Part shown: positions 25,572 to 34,272 of the stretch, one piece after another
How positions within the stretch are numbered: the stretch's first letter is position 1
Layout of the letters: each line of letters starts with the position of its first letter
Assembly: GCA_044223515.1 (NCBI GenBank)
Contig: JBGALV010000001.1
Span: 77,581 to 141,580, forward strand
Source of the DNA: SHVZ01 sp044223515
GTDB lineage: Bacteria; Pseudomonadota; Alphaproteobacteria; SHVZ01
DNA: 64,000 bases
Direction of reading: 5' to 3'
Notes under the pieces: model-generated
What the model saw: only the letters and a program-made list of their open reading frames with translations
What the model was told of the DNA's origin: nothing
Databases searched by the model: none
Made by a program: the position numbers and the translations under genes

Positions 25572-26269
25572 GCCCGATAGGCGCCGTCGATCAGGCGTGG
25601 CGCCCGGTCGGAGCCGTCGAGCTCGGCGGCGATGTCGACATCGCGGATGTAGCCCTCCTGGGCGAGCTCCTGGCCGGACTGGCTGCCATGCAGCAGGCGC
25701 ATCAGGTCGGCCTGCGCCGCGCGCCAGGACGTGCGCGCGAACTCGGCCTCGGGCGAGAGCGTCCCCTGGATTTCCTCGACGATCGCGCCGACGCCGAGCC
25801 AGTCCTCGATCGCGGGCCGGAGGCTGCGGTCGGGCCAGCGCTCGCCGGCGGCGAGCACGCCGATGCGCGGGAAGGCCGAGAGCGCCTTCGCGACCGCGCG
25901 GCGGTTGCGAGGGCAGCCGGCGAAGGTCGCGACCCTGGGCGCGCGCGCGGCGATGGCCGAGAGCGCCGAGCCGTTCGGCGAGGGCAGCACGATCGTGCCT
26001 CCCTCCGGCACGTTCATCAGGCTGAGCGGCGACAGGCTGAGGTCGGTGGGGCCCGCCTCGACGCGCCGTTTGGCGAGCCGGGCGCCGAGCTGGTTTGCGA
26101 GCTTCTCGCCGGTCTCTCCGGTCGGCACCGGGTAGAGGGTGATCTCGCGGTCGGCCGCGACCGTGACGCAGGTCGAGAACGACAGCACGTCGACGATGGC
26201 GACGGCGTCGCACCAGGTGAGAAGACGGGCGAGACCGAGCTCGCCCCAGTCGACGTCGATGCTGGTCAT
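25568..26269 (-). CDS. ComB-family 2-phosphosulfolactate phosphatase-like protein
   Basis: A 233-aa protein of the ComB family. It shows VAIVDVLSFSTCVTVAADR, where family members have VDVLR-x-ST, then IVLPSPNGSALSAIA, VATFAGCPRNRRAVA, and VLAAGERW. ComB from methanogens hydrolyses 2-phosphosulfolactate in coenzyme M synthesis; bacterial relatives are common outside that pathway and their substrate is usually unproven. No other sulfolactate or CoM gene is nearby. It ends 4 bp inside the convergent fdhD gene and lies 5 bp from the secreted protein gene upstream. Confidence 0.75.
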   Translation of the reverse strand: MTSIDVDWGELGLARLLTWCDAVAIVDVLSFSTCVTVAADREITLYPVPTGETGEKLANQLGARLAKRRVEAGPTDLSLSPLSLMNVPEGGTIVLPSPNGSALSAIAARAPRVATFAGCPRNRRAVAKALSAFPRIGVLAAGERWPDRSLRPAIEDWLGVGAIVEEIQGTLSPEAEFARTSWRAAQADLMRLLHGSQSGQELAQEGYIRDVDIAAELDGSDRAPRLIDGAYRA

Positions 26270-26274
26270 CCGGT

Positions 26275-26952
26275 TCAGTAGCCGAACGTGATGCCGTCTT
26301 CGGAGACCCGCAGCAGGAACCGCTGCATGTCGCGGTCGGCGCTGTTGTGCCGGCTCGGGATGTAGCCCGTCAACGCGCCGACATCCGGCATAGCCCGCGG
26401 CGGATTGCCGGGCTTGCCGCTGCGGTCGAAGCGGGCGAGCTCGAGCGGGAAGTTGAATGGCGTCGAGCCGTCGGGCGGGTAGTTGAACGCGGCGACGACG
26501 AAGCGTCCGTCATGGCAGCCGGCGGAGGTCCAGAAGAAGCGATCGGCGCGAAGATGGCCGACGGGCTTCACCGCCTTGGGCAGGTCGCCTTCCCAGACGG
26601 AGACCAGACGTCTCAGGTCCTCGGGCGCGATCGGCACGGCGCTGGCCGCGCCGTGAAGGAATTCCCCCAGGCTGAAGGTCGTCATGTAGCCGATGCCGAG
26701 CCGCTCGAAGACGCGTGTCTCAACGGTACCGCCGGCGATGTCGTAGCTGCGCACCTGCTCGGAATAGATCGCGTTGTAGACGAAGCGCCAGCGTTCCGGC
26801 GCGCCGGGGCCGCAGGCGGCGCGGATGTCGGTGCCGGCCATGATGTCGGGCCACTGCAGGGTCCGGCTGATCGGGTTGCCGGAGATTCCTTGCGCGGCGG
26901 CGGCGCCGGCGCAGGCGAGGAGGGCGGTGAGGCCGAGAAGGATGCGTTTCAT
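26275..26952 (-). CDS. Secreted protein of unknown function
   Basis: A 225-aa protein with a signal peptide MKRILLGLTALLACAGAAAA-QG. No family recognised. The mature part is mixed and contains two Cys (in AACGPG and SAGCHDG) that could form a disulfide. YNAIYSEQVRSYDIAGG and a central HLRADRFFW-containing stretch look structured; the protein is likely periplasmic. It lies 5 bp upstream of the ComB-like gene and is probably cotranscribed with it. The upstream side has the ompA1 terminator. Confidence 0.7.
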   Translation of the reverse strand: MKRILLGLTALLACAGAAAAQGISGNPISRTLQWPDIMAGTDIRAACGPGAPERWRFVYNAIYSEQVRSYDIAGGTVETRVFERLGIGYMTTFSLGEFLHGAASAVPIAPEDLRRLVSVWEGDLPKAVKPVGHLRADRFFWTSAGCHDGRFVVAAFNYPPDGSTPFNFPLELARFDRSGKPGNPPRAMPDVGALTGYIPSRHNSADRDMQRFLLRVSEDGITFGY

Positions 26953-27010
26953 CTCGTGAATCCGACGCCCGAAATGTGGCGGCTTGTTGGTGGCCTTGCC
27001 TGAACGGAAA

Positions 27011-27036
27011 CGGGCCGCCGGAGAACCGGCGGCCCG
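27011..27036. terminator. Intrinsic terminator after the first OmpA-family gene
   Basis: The repeat cgggccgccgg-agaa-ccggcggcccg forms a perfect 11-bp stem with a 4-nt loop (27011-27036). On the minus strand, following the stop at 27064, it is followed by TTTCCGTT. The same hairpin sequence recurs, shortened, inside the second OmpA gene at 28101-28124. Confidence 0.8.
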
Positions 27037-27063
27037 TTCCTTGGCCGCTATGCCCGGGAAAGG

Positions 27064-27948
27064 TTAGCGGAAGGCGATCTCGACCCGGCGGTTCCGCGGC
27101 TCGCGGGCGCCGTCCGGCGTGGCGACGAGGTTGTCGTTCTCGCCGCGACCCGACATCTGGATCGTTGAGGCCGCGACGCCTTCGCGGACAAGCGCGGCCC
27201 GGACGGAGGCGGCGCGACGCTCGGACAGACGCTGGTTGTAGTCGGTCGCGCCGGAGCGGTCGGCATGGCCGGTCACCACCACGCGGACGTTGCCGCGCTT
27301 CGCATCGCCGGCGGCCTGCCGGATGATGTTCGCGGCTTCCGGCGTGATGTCCGACCGGTCGAAGTCGAAGAAGACGAGATAGGTCTTCGGCACCGACGGG
27401 GCCGGGGCGGGGGCCGGCGCGGGAGCGGGAGGCGGGGCTGCCGCCGCGATCACCCAGGAGGCAGGGTTGAGGCCGCAGGCCGCGACGTCCTCGACGTGAT
27501 CCTCCGACATCTCTTCCAGCCAGCATTCGAAGGCGACCTGCTGGGTGGCGGCAGCGGCGGGATCGCGCGCCTTGGTCGCGTCGATCCAGGCCGCGAGGCG
27601 CGTGCGGTAGTCGAGCGCGGTCGCGAGCGTCTGCTTGTTGTCGAAGCCGACGACCCAGCGTCCCCACATCGGCGGATGGCCGCGGCGGGCGTCCCATTCC
27701 TTCGGGTCGCCGACGGGCACCGCCTGGCCGCGTGCGGCCATGCCCGCCTTCTCGTACATCATGTTCGCGCCGATCGGGTCGTACTCGGCCGACTCGATGT
27801 CGCCGCGGGCCTTGTAGCCGTCGGCGAGCGCCAGGAGGAAGCGGTCGGTGGTGGTGCGGGGACCGGCGGCGAGGTTCGGATCGGCGATGGTGCAGGCCGA
27901 GACCAGCGCCGCGGCGATGGCTGGGAGGATCAGGGCGCGGAAGTTCAT
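27064..27948 (-). CDS. OmpA-family outer-membrane lipoprotein, copy 1 (intact)
   Basis: A 294-aa protein. The lipobox is LVSAC after MNFRALILPAIAAA. A ~150-residue unnamed N-terminal domain (EYDPIGANMMYEKAG, WDARRGHPPMWGRWVVGF, FECWLEEMSEDHVE) is followed by a Pro/Ala linker and a C-terminal OmpA peptidoglycan-binding domain. That domain has FFDFDRSDITPEA, HADRSGATDYNQRLSERRAA and EPRNRRVEIAF. The Asp and Arg of TDYNQRLSERR are the usual diaminopimelate ligands. It probably anchors the outer membrane to the cell wall. It is a tandem paralogue of the gene at 28055-28972. Confidence 0.9.
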   Translation of the reverse strand: MNFRALILPAIAAALVSACTIADPNLAAGPRTTTDRFLLALADGYKARGDIESAEYDPIGANMMYEKAGMAARGQAVPVGDPKEWDARRGHPPMWGRWVVGFDNKQTLATALDYRTRLAAWIDATKARDPAAAATQQVAFECWLEEMSEDHVEDVAACGLNPASWVIAAAAPPPAPAPAPAPAPSVPKTYLVFFDFDRSDITPEAANIIRQAAGDAKRGNVRVVVTGHADRSGATDYNQRLSERRAASVRAALVREGVAASTIQMSGRGENDNLVATPDGAREPRNRRVEIAFR

Positions 27949-28054
27949 GGGTTTCCTTTCTGGAACGGAAGGGGCGAAGCCCCATCATCGTTACTCAGAT
28001 ACCGCGCACCTGTCTTCGGGAAATGAAGGGTTTCGAGTAGAACGCGTCTGAAAG

Positions 28055-28972
28055 TCATTCGCGCCCCTGATGTTCCCAAAAACCTGAAGCCCCAAAAGAA
28101 ACGGGCCGCCGGAGAACCGGCCCGTCCGGCGTGGCGACGAGGTTGTCGTTCTCGCCGCGACCCGAGGTCTGGATCGTGCTGGCCGCGATGCCTTCGCGGA
28201 CCAGGGCGGCCCGGACGGAGGCGGCGCGGCGCTCGGACAGACGCTGGTTGTAGTCGGTCGGGCCGGAGCGGTCGGCATGGCCGGTCGCCACGATCAGACG
28301 GACGTTGCCGCGCTTCGCGTCGTCGGCAGCCTGCCGGATGATGGCAGCGGCCTCAGGCGTGATGTCCGACCGGTCGAAGTCGAAGAACACCAGGTAGGTG
28401 CGCGGAGCCGGTGCCGGCGCGGCAACCGGGGGCGGCGTGACCACCGTGGTCTGCTGGGTGACCCAGAGCGACGGGTTGAGGCCGCAGAGCTCGACCTCCT
28501 CGTAGTCGTCCTCGGCCATCTGCTCGAGCCAGCACTCGAAGGCGACCTGCTGGCCGGCGGTGGTGATCGGATCCCGCGCGCGATTGGCGGCGATCCACGC
28601 GCTCAGGCGAGCGCGATAGTCGAGGGCGGTGTCGAGGGTGCGCTTCGACTGGAAGCCGACGACCCAGTGGCCGAACATCGGCGGATGGCCGCGGCGGCGG
28701 TCCCATTCCATCGGATCGCCGACCGGGACCGGCTGGCCGGTGCCGGCCATGACCGACTTCTCATAGAAGATGCCGGCCGGGACGTAGTCCCAGTGCCAGG
28801 TGCTGTCCTCGAACTGGCCCAGCTTGCGATAGCCGTCGGCGAGCGCCTGCTGGAACGGGTCCGAGTTGGGACGGAGGTTGTGGGAGTCGGTGCGGGCGGG
28901 CTCGGCGATCCACGTGCATCCCGCGGTCAGCAGGACGGCCGCGAGAGCCGGGATAAGGCGATGGAGTTTCAT
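28055..28972 (-). CDS. OmpA-family lipoprotein, copy 2 (C-terminus deleted and replaced)
   Basis: A 305-aa paralogue of the neighbouring OmpA-type gene. The lipobox is LLTAGC; the N-terminal domain (WDRRRGHPPMFGHWVVGF, FECWLEQMAEDDYEEVELCGL) and most of the OmpA domain align closely, through GRGENDNLVATPDG. Then the copy-1 ending (AREPRNRRVEIAFR) is missing. The frame instead reads through a shortened copy of the terminator hairpin (PVLRRPVSFGASGFWEHQG) to a stop at 28055. The last beta-strand of the domain is therefore lost. The peptidoglycan-contacting Asp and Arg remain. It may fold poorly or have weaker wall binding. Confidence 0.85.
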   Translation of the reverse strand: MKLHRLIPALAAVLLTAGCTWIAEPARTDSHNLRPNSDPFQQALADGYRKLGQFEDSTWHWDYVPAGIFYEKSVMAGTGQPVPVGDPMEWDRRRGHPPMFGHWVVGFQSKRTLDTALDYRARLSAWIAANRARDPITTAGQQVAFECWLEQMAEDDYEEVELCGLNPSLWVTQQTTVVTPPPVAAPAPAPRTYLVFFDFDRSDITPEAAAIIRQAADDAKRGNVRLIVATGHADRSGPTDYNQRLSERRAASVRAALVREGIAASTIQTSGRGENDNLVATPDGPVLRRPVSFGASGFWEHQGRE

Positions 28973-29234
28973 GCAACTGTCCCCATACGTAAGGTTAAGG
29001 CGGCAACACGGCCGTCGTGATGCGGGCCGAGCGGACCCGCGCGCATCGCTGTCAGTGCCCGTAAATACCCAGGTACCGCCGGATGGTTCCCCGCTCCGGA
29101 CGCATTTTTTGAGAAAGAGGGACGTGCACATGATTTGGCGGGCGGTATCGAGGCGGCTGTGACCCGGATGCAACGGCCTTGACCGCCGGGAGCGCTGTCG
29201 CCATGGTCGCCGCCTCCCGACGGAACGACCTGCC

Positions 29235-30401
29235 TTGAGCGCCCGCAAGACCATCCTCGTCCACCACTTCGTCGGCCAGATGCCGCTCGCCGGCATCGCC
29301 TGGCAGGCGACCCAGTACCTGTCGGCGCTGCGCCGGCTCGGCCACGACGTCTGGTACATCGAGGACAACGGGGTGAACCCGTACTCGCCGAAGGAGAACC
29401 AGCTCGTCTGGGACTCGACCTACAACATCGGCTACGTGCGCTCGATGATGGAGCGCCTCGGGCTCGGCGACCGCTGGGCCTACTGGGACCCGGTCAAGGA
29501 CGGAGCCTGGGAGGGGATCGGCCGCGACCGCCTGATGCAGCTCTACGGCGAAGCCGACGCCCTGATCAATCTGTGCGGCTCGACCAAGCTCCGCGAAGAG
29601 CACATGAAGTGCCCGGTCCGGATCCTGATCGACACCGATCCCGGCTACGAGCAGATCAAGATCGCGCAGGACGACGCGTACTCGACCGAGTTCGTCGACG
29701 CGCACACGCATCTCTTCACCTACGGCCAGAACATCGGCGACGCCGATTGCCTGATCCCCGCCGGCACGCGGCCGTGGAAGCCGACGCGCCCGCCGGTCGA
29801 CCTCGAGCTCTGGCCCTACGACGACCGCCCGGCGCCGTCCGCCTATACCTCGGTCGCGACCTGGCAGAACAAGGGCAAGAACGTCCGCTGGCAGGGTCAG
29901 TCCTACCAGTGGTCGAAGCACACCAACTTCCTCAAGTTCCTCGACCTGCCGAAGCGGAGCGGGCGGGAATTCGAGCTGGCGCTGATCACGCCCGATCCGT
30001 CGGTCAACAAGCAGGTCGAGGAAGCCGGCTGGCGCGTGCTCGACGGTGCCGTGCAGTCCGAGACGATGGACTCCTACGGCGACTTCGTCCGCCGCTCGCG
30101 CGGCGAGTTCACGGTGGCGAAGGACATCTACGTCCGCACCAACTCCGGCTGGTTCTCCGACCGCAGCGTCTGCTACCTCGCCTCGGGCCGGCCGGTGATC
30201 ATGCAGTCGGCCGGGTTCGAGAAGACGATCCCGGTCGGCAAGGGCCTCTTCTCCTACACCGACCACGATCAGGCGATCGCCGCGCTCGATGCGATCGACA
30301 AGGACTACGAAGGCAACCGCAAGGCCGCCCGCAAGATCGCCGAGGACCACTTCGAAGGCACGTCCGTGGTCAAGGACATCCTCGACAAGGTCGGCCTCTA
30401 A
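29235..30401 (+). CDS. Glycosyltransferase-like protein (GT4/CgeB-type, uncertain)
   Basis: A 388-aa cytoplasmic protein. The N-terminus, GIAWQATQYLSALRRLGHDVWYIED, has a Rossmann half typical of GT-B glycosyltransferases. The C-terminal SDRSVCYLASGRPVIMQSAG followed by LFSYTDHDQAIAALDAI resembles the nucleotide-sugar domain end of CgeB/GT4 proteins. Donor and acceptor are unknown. The gene begins at TTG 29235; no ATG fits upstream in frame, and the SD is weak. It is the only glycan-type gene in this part of the window and is followed by two REP-like palindromes. Confidence 0.65.
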   Translation: MSARKTILVHHFVGQMPLAGIAWQATQYLSALRRLGHDVWYIEDNGVNPYSPKENQLVWDSTYNIGYVRSMMERLGLGDRWAYWDPVKDGAWEGIGRDRLMQLYGEADALINLCGSTKLREEHMKCPVRILIDTDPGYEQIKIAQDDAYSTEFVDAHTHLFTYGQNIGDADCLIPAGTRPWKPTRPPVDLELWPYDDRPAPSAYTSVATWQNKGKNVRWQGQSYQWSKHTNFLKFLDLPKRSGREFELALITPDPSVNKQVEEAGWRVLDGAVQSETMDSYGDFVRRSRGEFTVAKDIYVRTNSGWFSDRSVCYLASGRPVIMQSAGFEKTIPVGKGLFSYTDHDQAIAALDAIDKDYEGNRKAARKIAEDHFEGTSVVKDILDKVGL

Positions 30402-30416
30402 CGGCGTTCCATCAAC

Positions 30417-30451
30417 GTCCCTCACGCTTCGACAAGCTCAGCATGAGGGAC
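30417..30451. repeat. REP-like palindrome, unit 1
   Basis: gtccctca (30417-30424) and tgagggac (30444-30451) are perfect inverted ends around a core containing ttcgacaagctca. This motif is a familiar dispersed palindrome of alphaproteobacterial genomes. It lies 15 bp after the glycosyltransferase stop and may act as its transcript end. Confidence 0.7.
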
Positions 30452-30469
30452 TAATGCGTTATCTCAGCA

Positions 30470-30522
30470 GCCTCATCCTGAGCAAAGGCGGCGTCTTCGC
30501 CGCCGGCGTCGAAGGGTGAGGC
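30470..30522. repeat. REP-like palindrome, unit 2
   Basis: gcctca (30470-30475) and tgaggc (30517-30522) enclose cctcatcctgag and gtcgaagggtgag half-elements, with an inner ggcggcg/cgccgcc hairpin. With unit 1 it makes a pair of related elements in one 145-bp gap. A 20-codon open frame across it is not considered a gene. Confidence 0.7.
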
Positions 30523-30546
30523 GTCACTCCGTTCTGGGGATCTCTC

Positions 30547-32013
30547 ATGCGTGTCTTCGCTGCGGCGCTGGCGACCGAAACCAACACCTTCGCGCCGATC
30601 CCGACCGACCTCGCCATGTTCAGGGAGGGCATGTACGCGAAGCCCGGCGAGCATCCGCCGGAGCCGACGCTGTGCACGGCCCCCCTCGCCATCGCCAAGC
30701 GCCGCGCGCGCCAGGACGGGTTCACGTTGATCGAAGGGACCTGCGCCTGGGCCGATCCCGCCGGGCACGTGAATCGCGGCGTCTACGAAGGGCTCCGCGA
30801 CGAGATCCTGGACCAGCTCAAGGCGGCGATGCCGGTCGACATCGTGCTGCTCGGCCTGCACGGCGCGATGGTGGCGCATGGCTATGACGACTGCGAGGGC
30901 GACCTGATCCAGCGCGCCCGCGCCATCGTCGGCCCGAAGGCGATCATCGGCGCCGAGCTCGACATGCACTGCCACATCACGCGCGAGATGACGACGGGCG
31001 CCAACGTGCTCATCGCCTTCAAGGAGTTTCCGCATATCGACTTCGCCGAGCGCGCCGAGGAGCTGCTGTCGATCTGCCTGCGCGCCGCCAAGGGCGAGGT
31101 GAAGCCGGTGATGTCGGTCTATGACTGCCGCTCGATCTCGGGGTTCATGACCAGCCGCGAGCCCGGCCGCAGCTTCGTCGACCGGATCAAGGCGATGGAA
31201 GGCCGCGACGGCATCCTCTCGATCACCATCGCGCATGGATTCAACGCCGGCGACGTCGCCGAGATGGGCACCAAGGTCATCGTCGTGACCGACGGCAGGC
31301 CGGAGTCCGGCCGCGCGCTCGCCAAGCAGCTCGGCGACGAGATCATCGGCTTCCGCGTCTCCGGCGCCACGCCGCACATGAAGACCGACGAGGCGCTCGA
31401 CCACGCCATCGCGGCCGCGAAGGGCCCGGTGGTGCTCGCCGACCGCTGGGACAATCCGGGCGGCGGCGTCGCCGGCGACGGCACCTTCCTTCTGCGCGGC
31501 CTGATCGAGCGCAAGTTCACCGACGCCTGCCTCGGCGCCCTCTGGGACCCGATCGCGGTCCGCTTCTGCATGGCGGCCGGTCCGGGGGCGAAGCTGCAGC
31601 TCCGCTTCGGAGGCAAGTGCACGCCCGATGGCGGCGAGCCGATCGACGCCGAGGTCGAGGTGCTGAAGTGCGTGGCCGAGGCGACCCAGACCTTCCGGGG
31701 ATCGGTGGTGCCTATGGGCGACGCGGTCGCGATCCGCGTCCACGGCATCGAGGTGGTGCTGAAGACCAGCCGCTCGCAGACCTTCGATCCGTCGCTGTTC
31801 ACCGTCGTCGGCATCGATCCGACGAAGAAGAAAGTCGTGATCGTGAAGTCGAGCAACCACTTCTACGACGCCTTCGCCAAGTTCGCGGCCGAGATCATCT
31901 ACGTCGACTGCGGCGGCCCCTATCCGGGCGACCCGCGCAAATCGACCTTCACCAAGCTCCGCCGCCCGATCTGGCCGCTGGACGAGGACGCGAAGGCGGA
32001 GATGTTTCAGTAG
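30547..32013 (+). CDS. MlrC-type M81 family metallopeptidase
   Basis: A 488-aa protein of the M81/MlrC family, named from microcystin degradation. Family features are ATETNTFAPIPTDLAMF at the N-terminus, LLGLHGAMVAHGYDDCEGD, IIGAELDMHCHITREMTTGAN and ADRWDNPGGGVAGDGTF. These include Glu, Asp and His residues that can bind zinc. Most environmental members are not linked to microcystin and probably hydrolyse other cyclic or modified peptides or amides. It is monocistronic, with a strong terminator at 32081-32113. Confidence 0.88.
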   Translation: MRVFAAALATETNTFAPIPTDLAMFREGMYAKPGEHPPEPTLCTAPLAIAKRRARQDGFTLIEGTCAWADPAGHVNRGVYEGLRDEILDQLKAAMPVDIVLLGLHGAMVAHGYDDCEGDLIQRARAIVGPKAIIGAELDMHCHITREMTTGANVLIAFKEFPHIDFAERAEELLSICLRAAKGEVKPVMSVYDCRSISGFMTSREPGRSFVDRIKAMEGRDGILSITIAHGFNAGDVAEMGTKVIVVTDGRPESGRALAKQLGDEIIGFRVSGATPHMKTDEALDHAIAAAKGPVVLADRWDNPGGGVAGDGTFLLRGLIERKFTDACLGALWDPIAVRFCMAAGPGAKLQLRFGGKCTPDGGEPIDAEVEVLKCVAEATQTFRGSVVPMGDAVAIRVHGIEVVLKTSRSQTFDPSLFTVVGIDPTKKKVVIVKSSNHFYDAFAKFAAEIIYVDCGGPYPGDPRKSTFTKLRRPIWPLDEDAKAEMFQ

Positions 32014-32080
32014 AGCCGAACCTCTGAACGGCGGCGTGATGGACCCTGAATTCTCGACGATGTAGTATTTAAACGGTCAA

Positions 32081-32113
32081 CGGGCGCCGTCCTTGTGGAA
32101 GGGACGGCGCCCG
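32081..32113 (+). terminator. Strong hairpin after the M81 peptidase gene
   Basis: cgggcgccgtcc (32081-32092) pairs perfectly with ggacggcgcccg (32102-32113) over 12 bp, loop 9 nt. It lies 68 bp downstream of the stop. No clear T-run follows, but the stem is very stable. Confidence 0.65.
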
Positions 32114-32145
32114 CTCTAGGCAGCTCCGGTGGAAGGGAGCACCAA

Positions 32146-32176
32146 GGGCGGCGTCTCGTAGGGGAGGCGCCGCCCA
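32146..32176. terminator. Hairpin terminator between M81 and DUF5343 genes
   Basis: gggcggcg-tctc (32146-32157) faces gagg-cgccgccc (32164-32175). On the plus strand it is followed by aatttgttt. It lies 8 bp downstream of the minus-strand DUF5343 stop, so it can serve both convergent genes. Confidence 0.65.
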
Positions 32177-32182
32177 ATTTGT

Positions 32183-32899
32183 TTAAGTCGCTTGCTCTGA
32201 CTTAGCCTTCGCCTTCTTGGTCAAGTACTGGATCAAGGTCCAGATCGCGTTGCGTTCGTTGTCGCCGATCTCGTTGTCCTTCATCAGATCGACGAGCTTG
32301 TACTCCATCGCCTTGTCCGAGATCGGCTCGTTTCGAGCCGGCGGGATCGACTGCTCGACGGTCGACGAGTCGTCGTTGGTCTTCCTCACCTTCCGCTTGC
32401 CGCTGCCGCTATTGGGAACGCGCGGCACAGAACCCGTCAGGATACGGTTCCCCATGGGGACACCGGCGCGCTTCGCCGCGTGCAGGAAGAAGGTGCGACA
32501 CTTCCGCGAAACATCTTCCTTCGCGCCGGTCACCTTGAAGGCGTCGGCCAACATCTGCGGCGTGGCCGTCAGGAGGTCGAGCTGGAACACGTAGGGGTAG
32601 GTGGCTTTCAGCCGCTCCAACAGCAGCGGCTCGAACGCGGGTGTCTCGAAGGCATTGACCAACTTCTTCAAGACTTCGGTGGGCTTGTCGCCATCCATGA
32701 GGCCTAACGACCTCAGGGCCATCTTCATCTGGCCCTGGATGCCGCCGGAAAGTTTGCTCAGCACCGATCGGTCGATCTGGGGAGGTACCCCGTCGGTCTT
32801 CAGCGCCTTGAAGAACGTGAGCAAGGTAGCGAAGGAAATGTACGGCGGGGTGCGGGCCGAAACTTCACTGCCTTCCCGTTCCATCGTGTCGTCTGCCAT
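32183..32899 (-). CDS. DUF5343-domain protein
   Basis: A 238-aa protein. Residues ~15-150 resemble DUF5343: PPYISFATLLTFFKALKTDG, PPQIDRSVLSKLSGGIQGQ, LGLMDGDKPTEVLKKLV. A Lys/Arg-rich linker (GSGKRKVRKTNDDSS) leads to a helical C-terminus ending TKKAKAKSEQAT. ATG 32899 with SD GGAAGG is preferred over open frame to 33001. The gene and its upstream flank are AT-richer than neighbours and isolated from any operon, consistent with recent acquisition. DUF5343 function is not established. Confidence 0.75.
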   Translation of the reverse strand: MADDTMEREGSEVSARTPPYISFATLLTFFKALKTDGVPPQIDRSVLSKLSGGIQGQMKMALRSLGLMDGDKPTEVLKKLVNAFETPAFEPLLLERLKATYPYVFQLDLLTATPQMLADAFKVTGAKEDVSRKCRTFFLHAAKRAGVPMGNRILTGSVPRVPNSGSGKRKVRKTNDDSSTVEQSIPPARNEPISDKAMEYKLVDLMKDNEIGDNERNAIWTLIQYLTKKAKAKSEQAT

Positions 32900-33181
32900 G
32901 AGCCACCTTCCTGCAGCTTGAGCCGTAAGATTAGGGCGTGTGCCATCGTCTGTCCAGCGGAAATAGAATGGCACATGACGTGGACAAATGGCACATATCA
33001 ACAGGCGCCGAATGCGAGTGCGCGCATGTTTTTAATTATATGATTTTATTGATTGTTATCAGGTTTTTGGAATCTGATATGCGCTGGCGGTCGAGTTGGA
33101 ATATTTAACAAAAGGCTAATGTTGAAAGAAAATTTAGGATGGAACGCGCTAGGATTCGGATGGACAAGTGTCCCTTGAGGG
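32900..33181. other. AT-rich intergenic region
   Basis: The stretch 33025-33160 is markedly AT-rich for this genome (for example ttttaattatatgatttt), with runs of A and T. It separates the DUF5343 gene from the AhpD-like gene. No open frame, tRNA, or direct-repeat attachment site was found. It probably holds the DUF5343 promoter on the minus strand. Confidence 0.6.
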
Positions 33182-33586
33182 CTATGGCATCCGCTTGAAC
33201 CGCTCATCCACCTCGACCTGGTACGCCGTCACCAGCGCGTTGGTCTCGTTGGCCATGCCGACGACGCCGATCAGCTCGCCGAGCATCGGCTCGGTCAGTC
33301 CCTTGGCGCGGGCGGCGGCGGTGTGGGAGGCGATGCAGTACTCGCAGCCGTTGGTGATGCTGACCGCGAGGTAGATCATCTCCTTGGTCAGCGGGTCGAG
33401 CGCGCCGCCGGGGCCCATCACCTGCTTCAAGCTCTCCCAGGTGCGCTTCAAGGTCGGCGGGTGATGCGCCAGCACCTTCCAGAAGTCGTTGATCCAGTCG
33501 GTCTTGCGGGTGGCCATGATGTCGTCGAAGACGGCCTTGACCTCGGGGCTCGCGTCTTCCGGCTGGATCGGGCGGGCAATCGGCAT
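33182..33586 (-). CDS. Carboxymuconolactone decarboxylase/AhpD-like protein
   Basis: A 134-aa all-helical protein with the redox motif CEYCIASHTAAAR, i.e. CxxC followed by SH, as in AhpD-type alkylhydroperoxidase proteins. GLTEPMLGELIGVVGMANETN completes the CMD fold. It likely has peroxidatic or thiol-disulfide activity; real carboxymuconolactone decarboxylases lack this CxxC. It is monocistronic, divergent from dgoA across 59 bp. Confidence 0.88.
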   Translation of the reverse strand: MPIARPIQPEDASPEVKAVFDDIMATRKTDWINDFWKVLAHHPPTLKRTWESLKQVMGPGGALDPLTKEMIYLAVSITNGCEYCIASHTAAARAKGLTEPMLGELIGVVGMANETNALVTAYQVEVDERFKRMP

Positions 33587-33645
33587 CGGCTGAAGCTCCT
33601 GCTAGGGTGGGGCCACTCTAGACCGGCCTTGAGAGACCCACACCG

Positions 33646-34261
<616 letters not shown>

Positions 34262-34272
<11 letters not shown>

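Noticed and set aside
30439..30519. Short plus-strand open frame (MRYLSSLILS...) after the glycosyltransferase gene
   Set aside because: It consists mostly of the REP-like palindrome sequence; no SD or family match.
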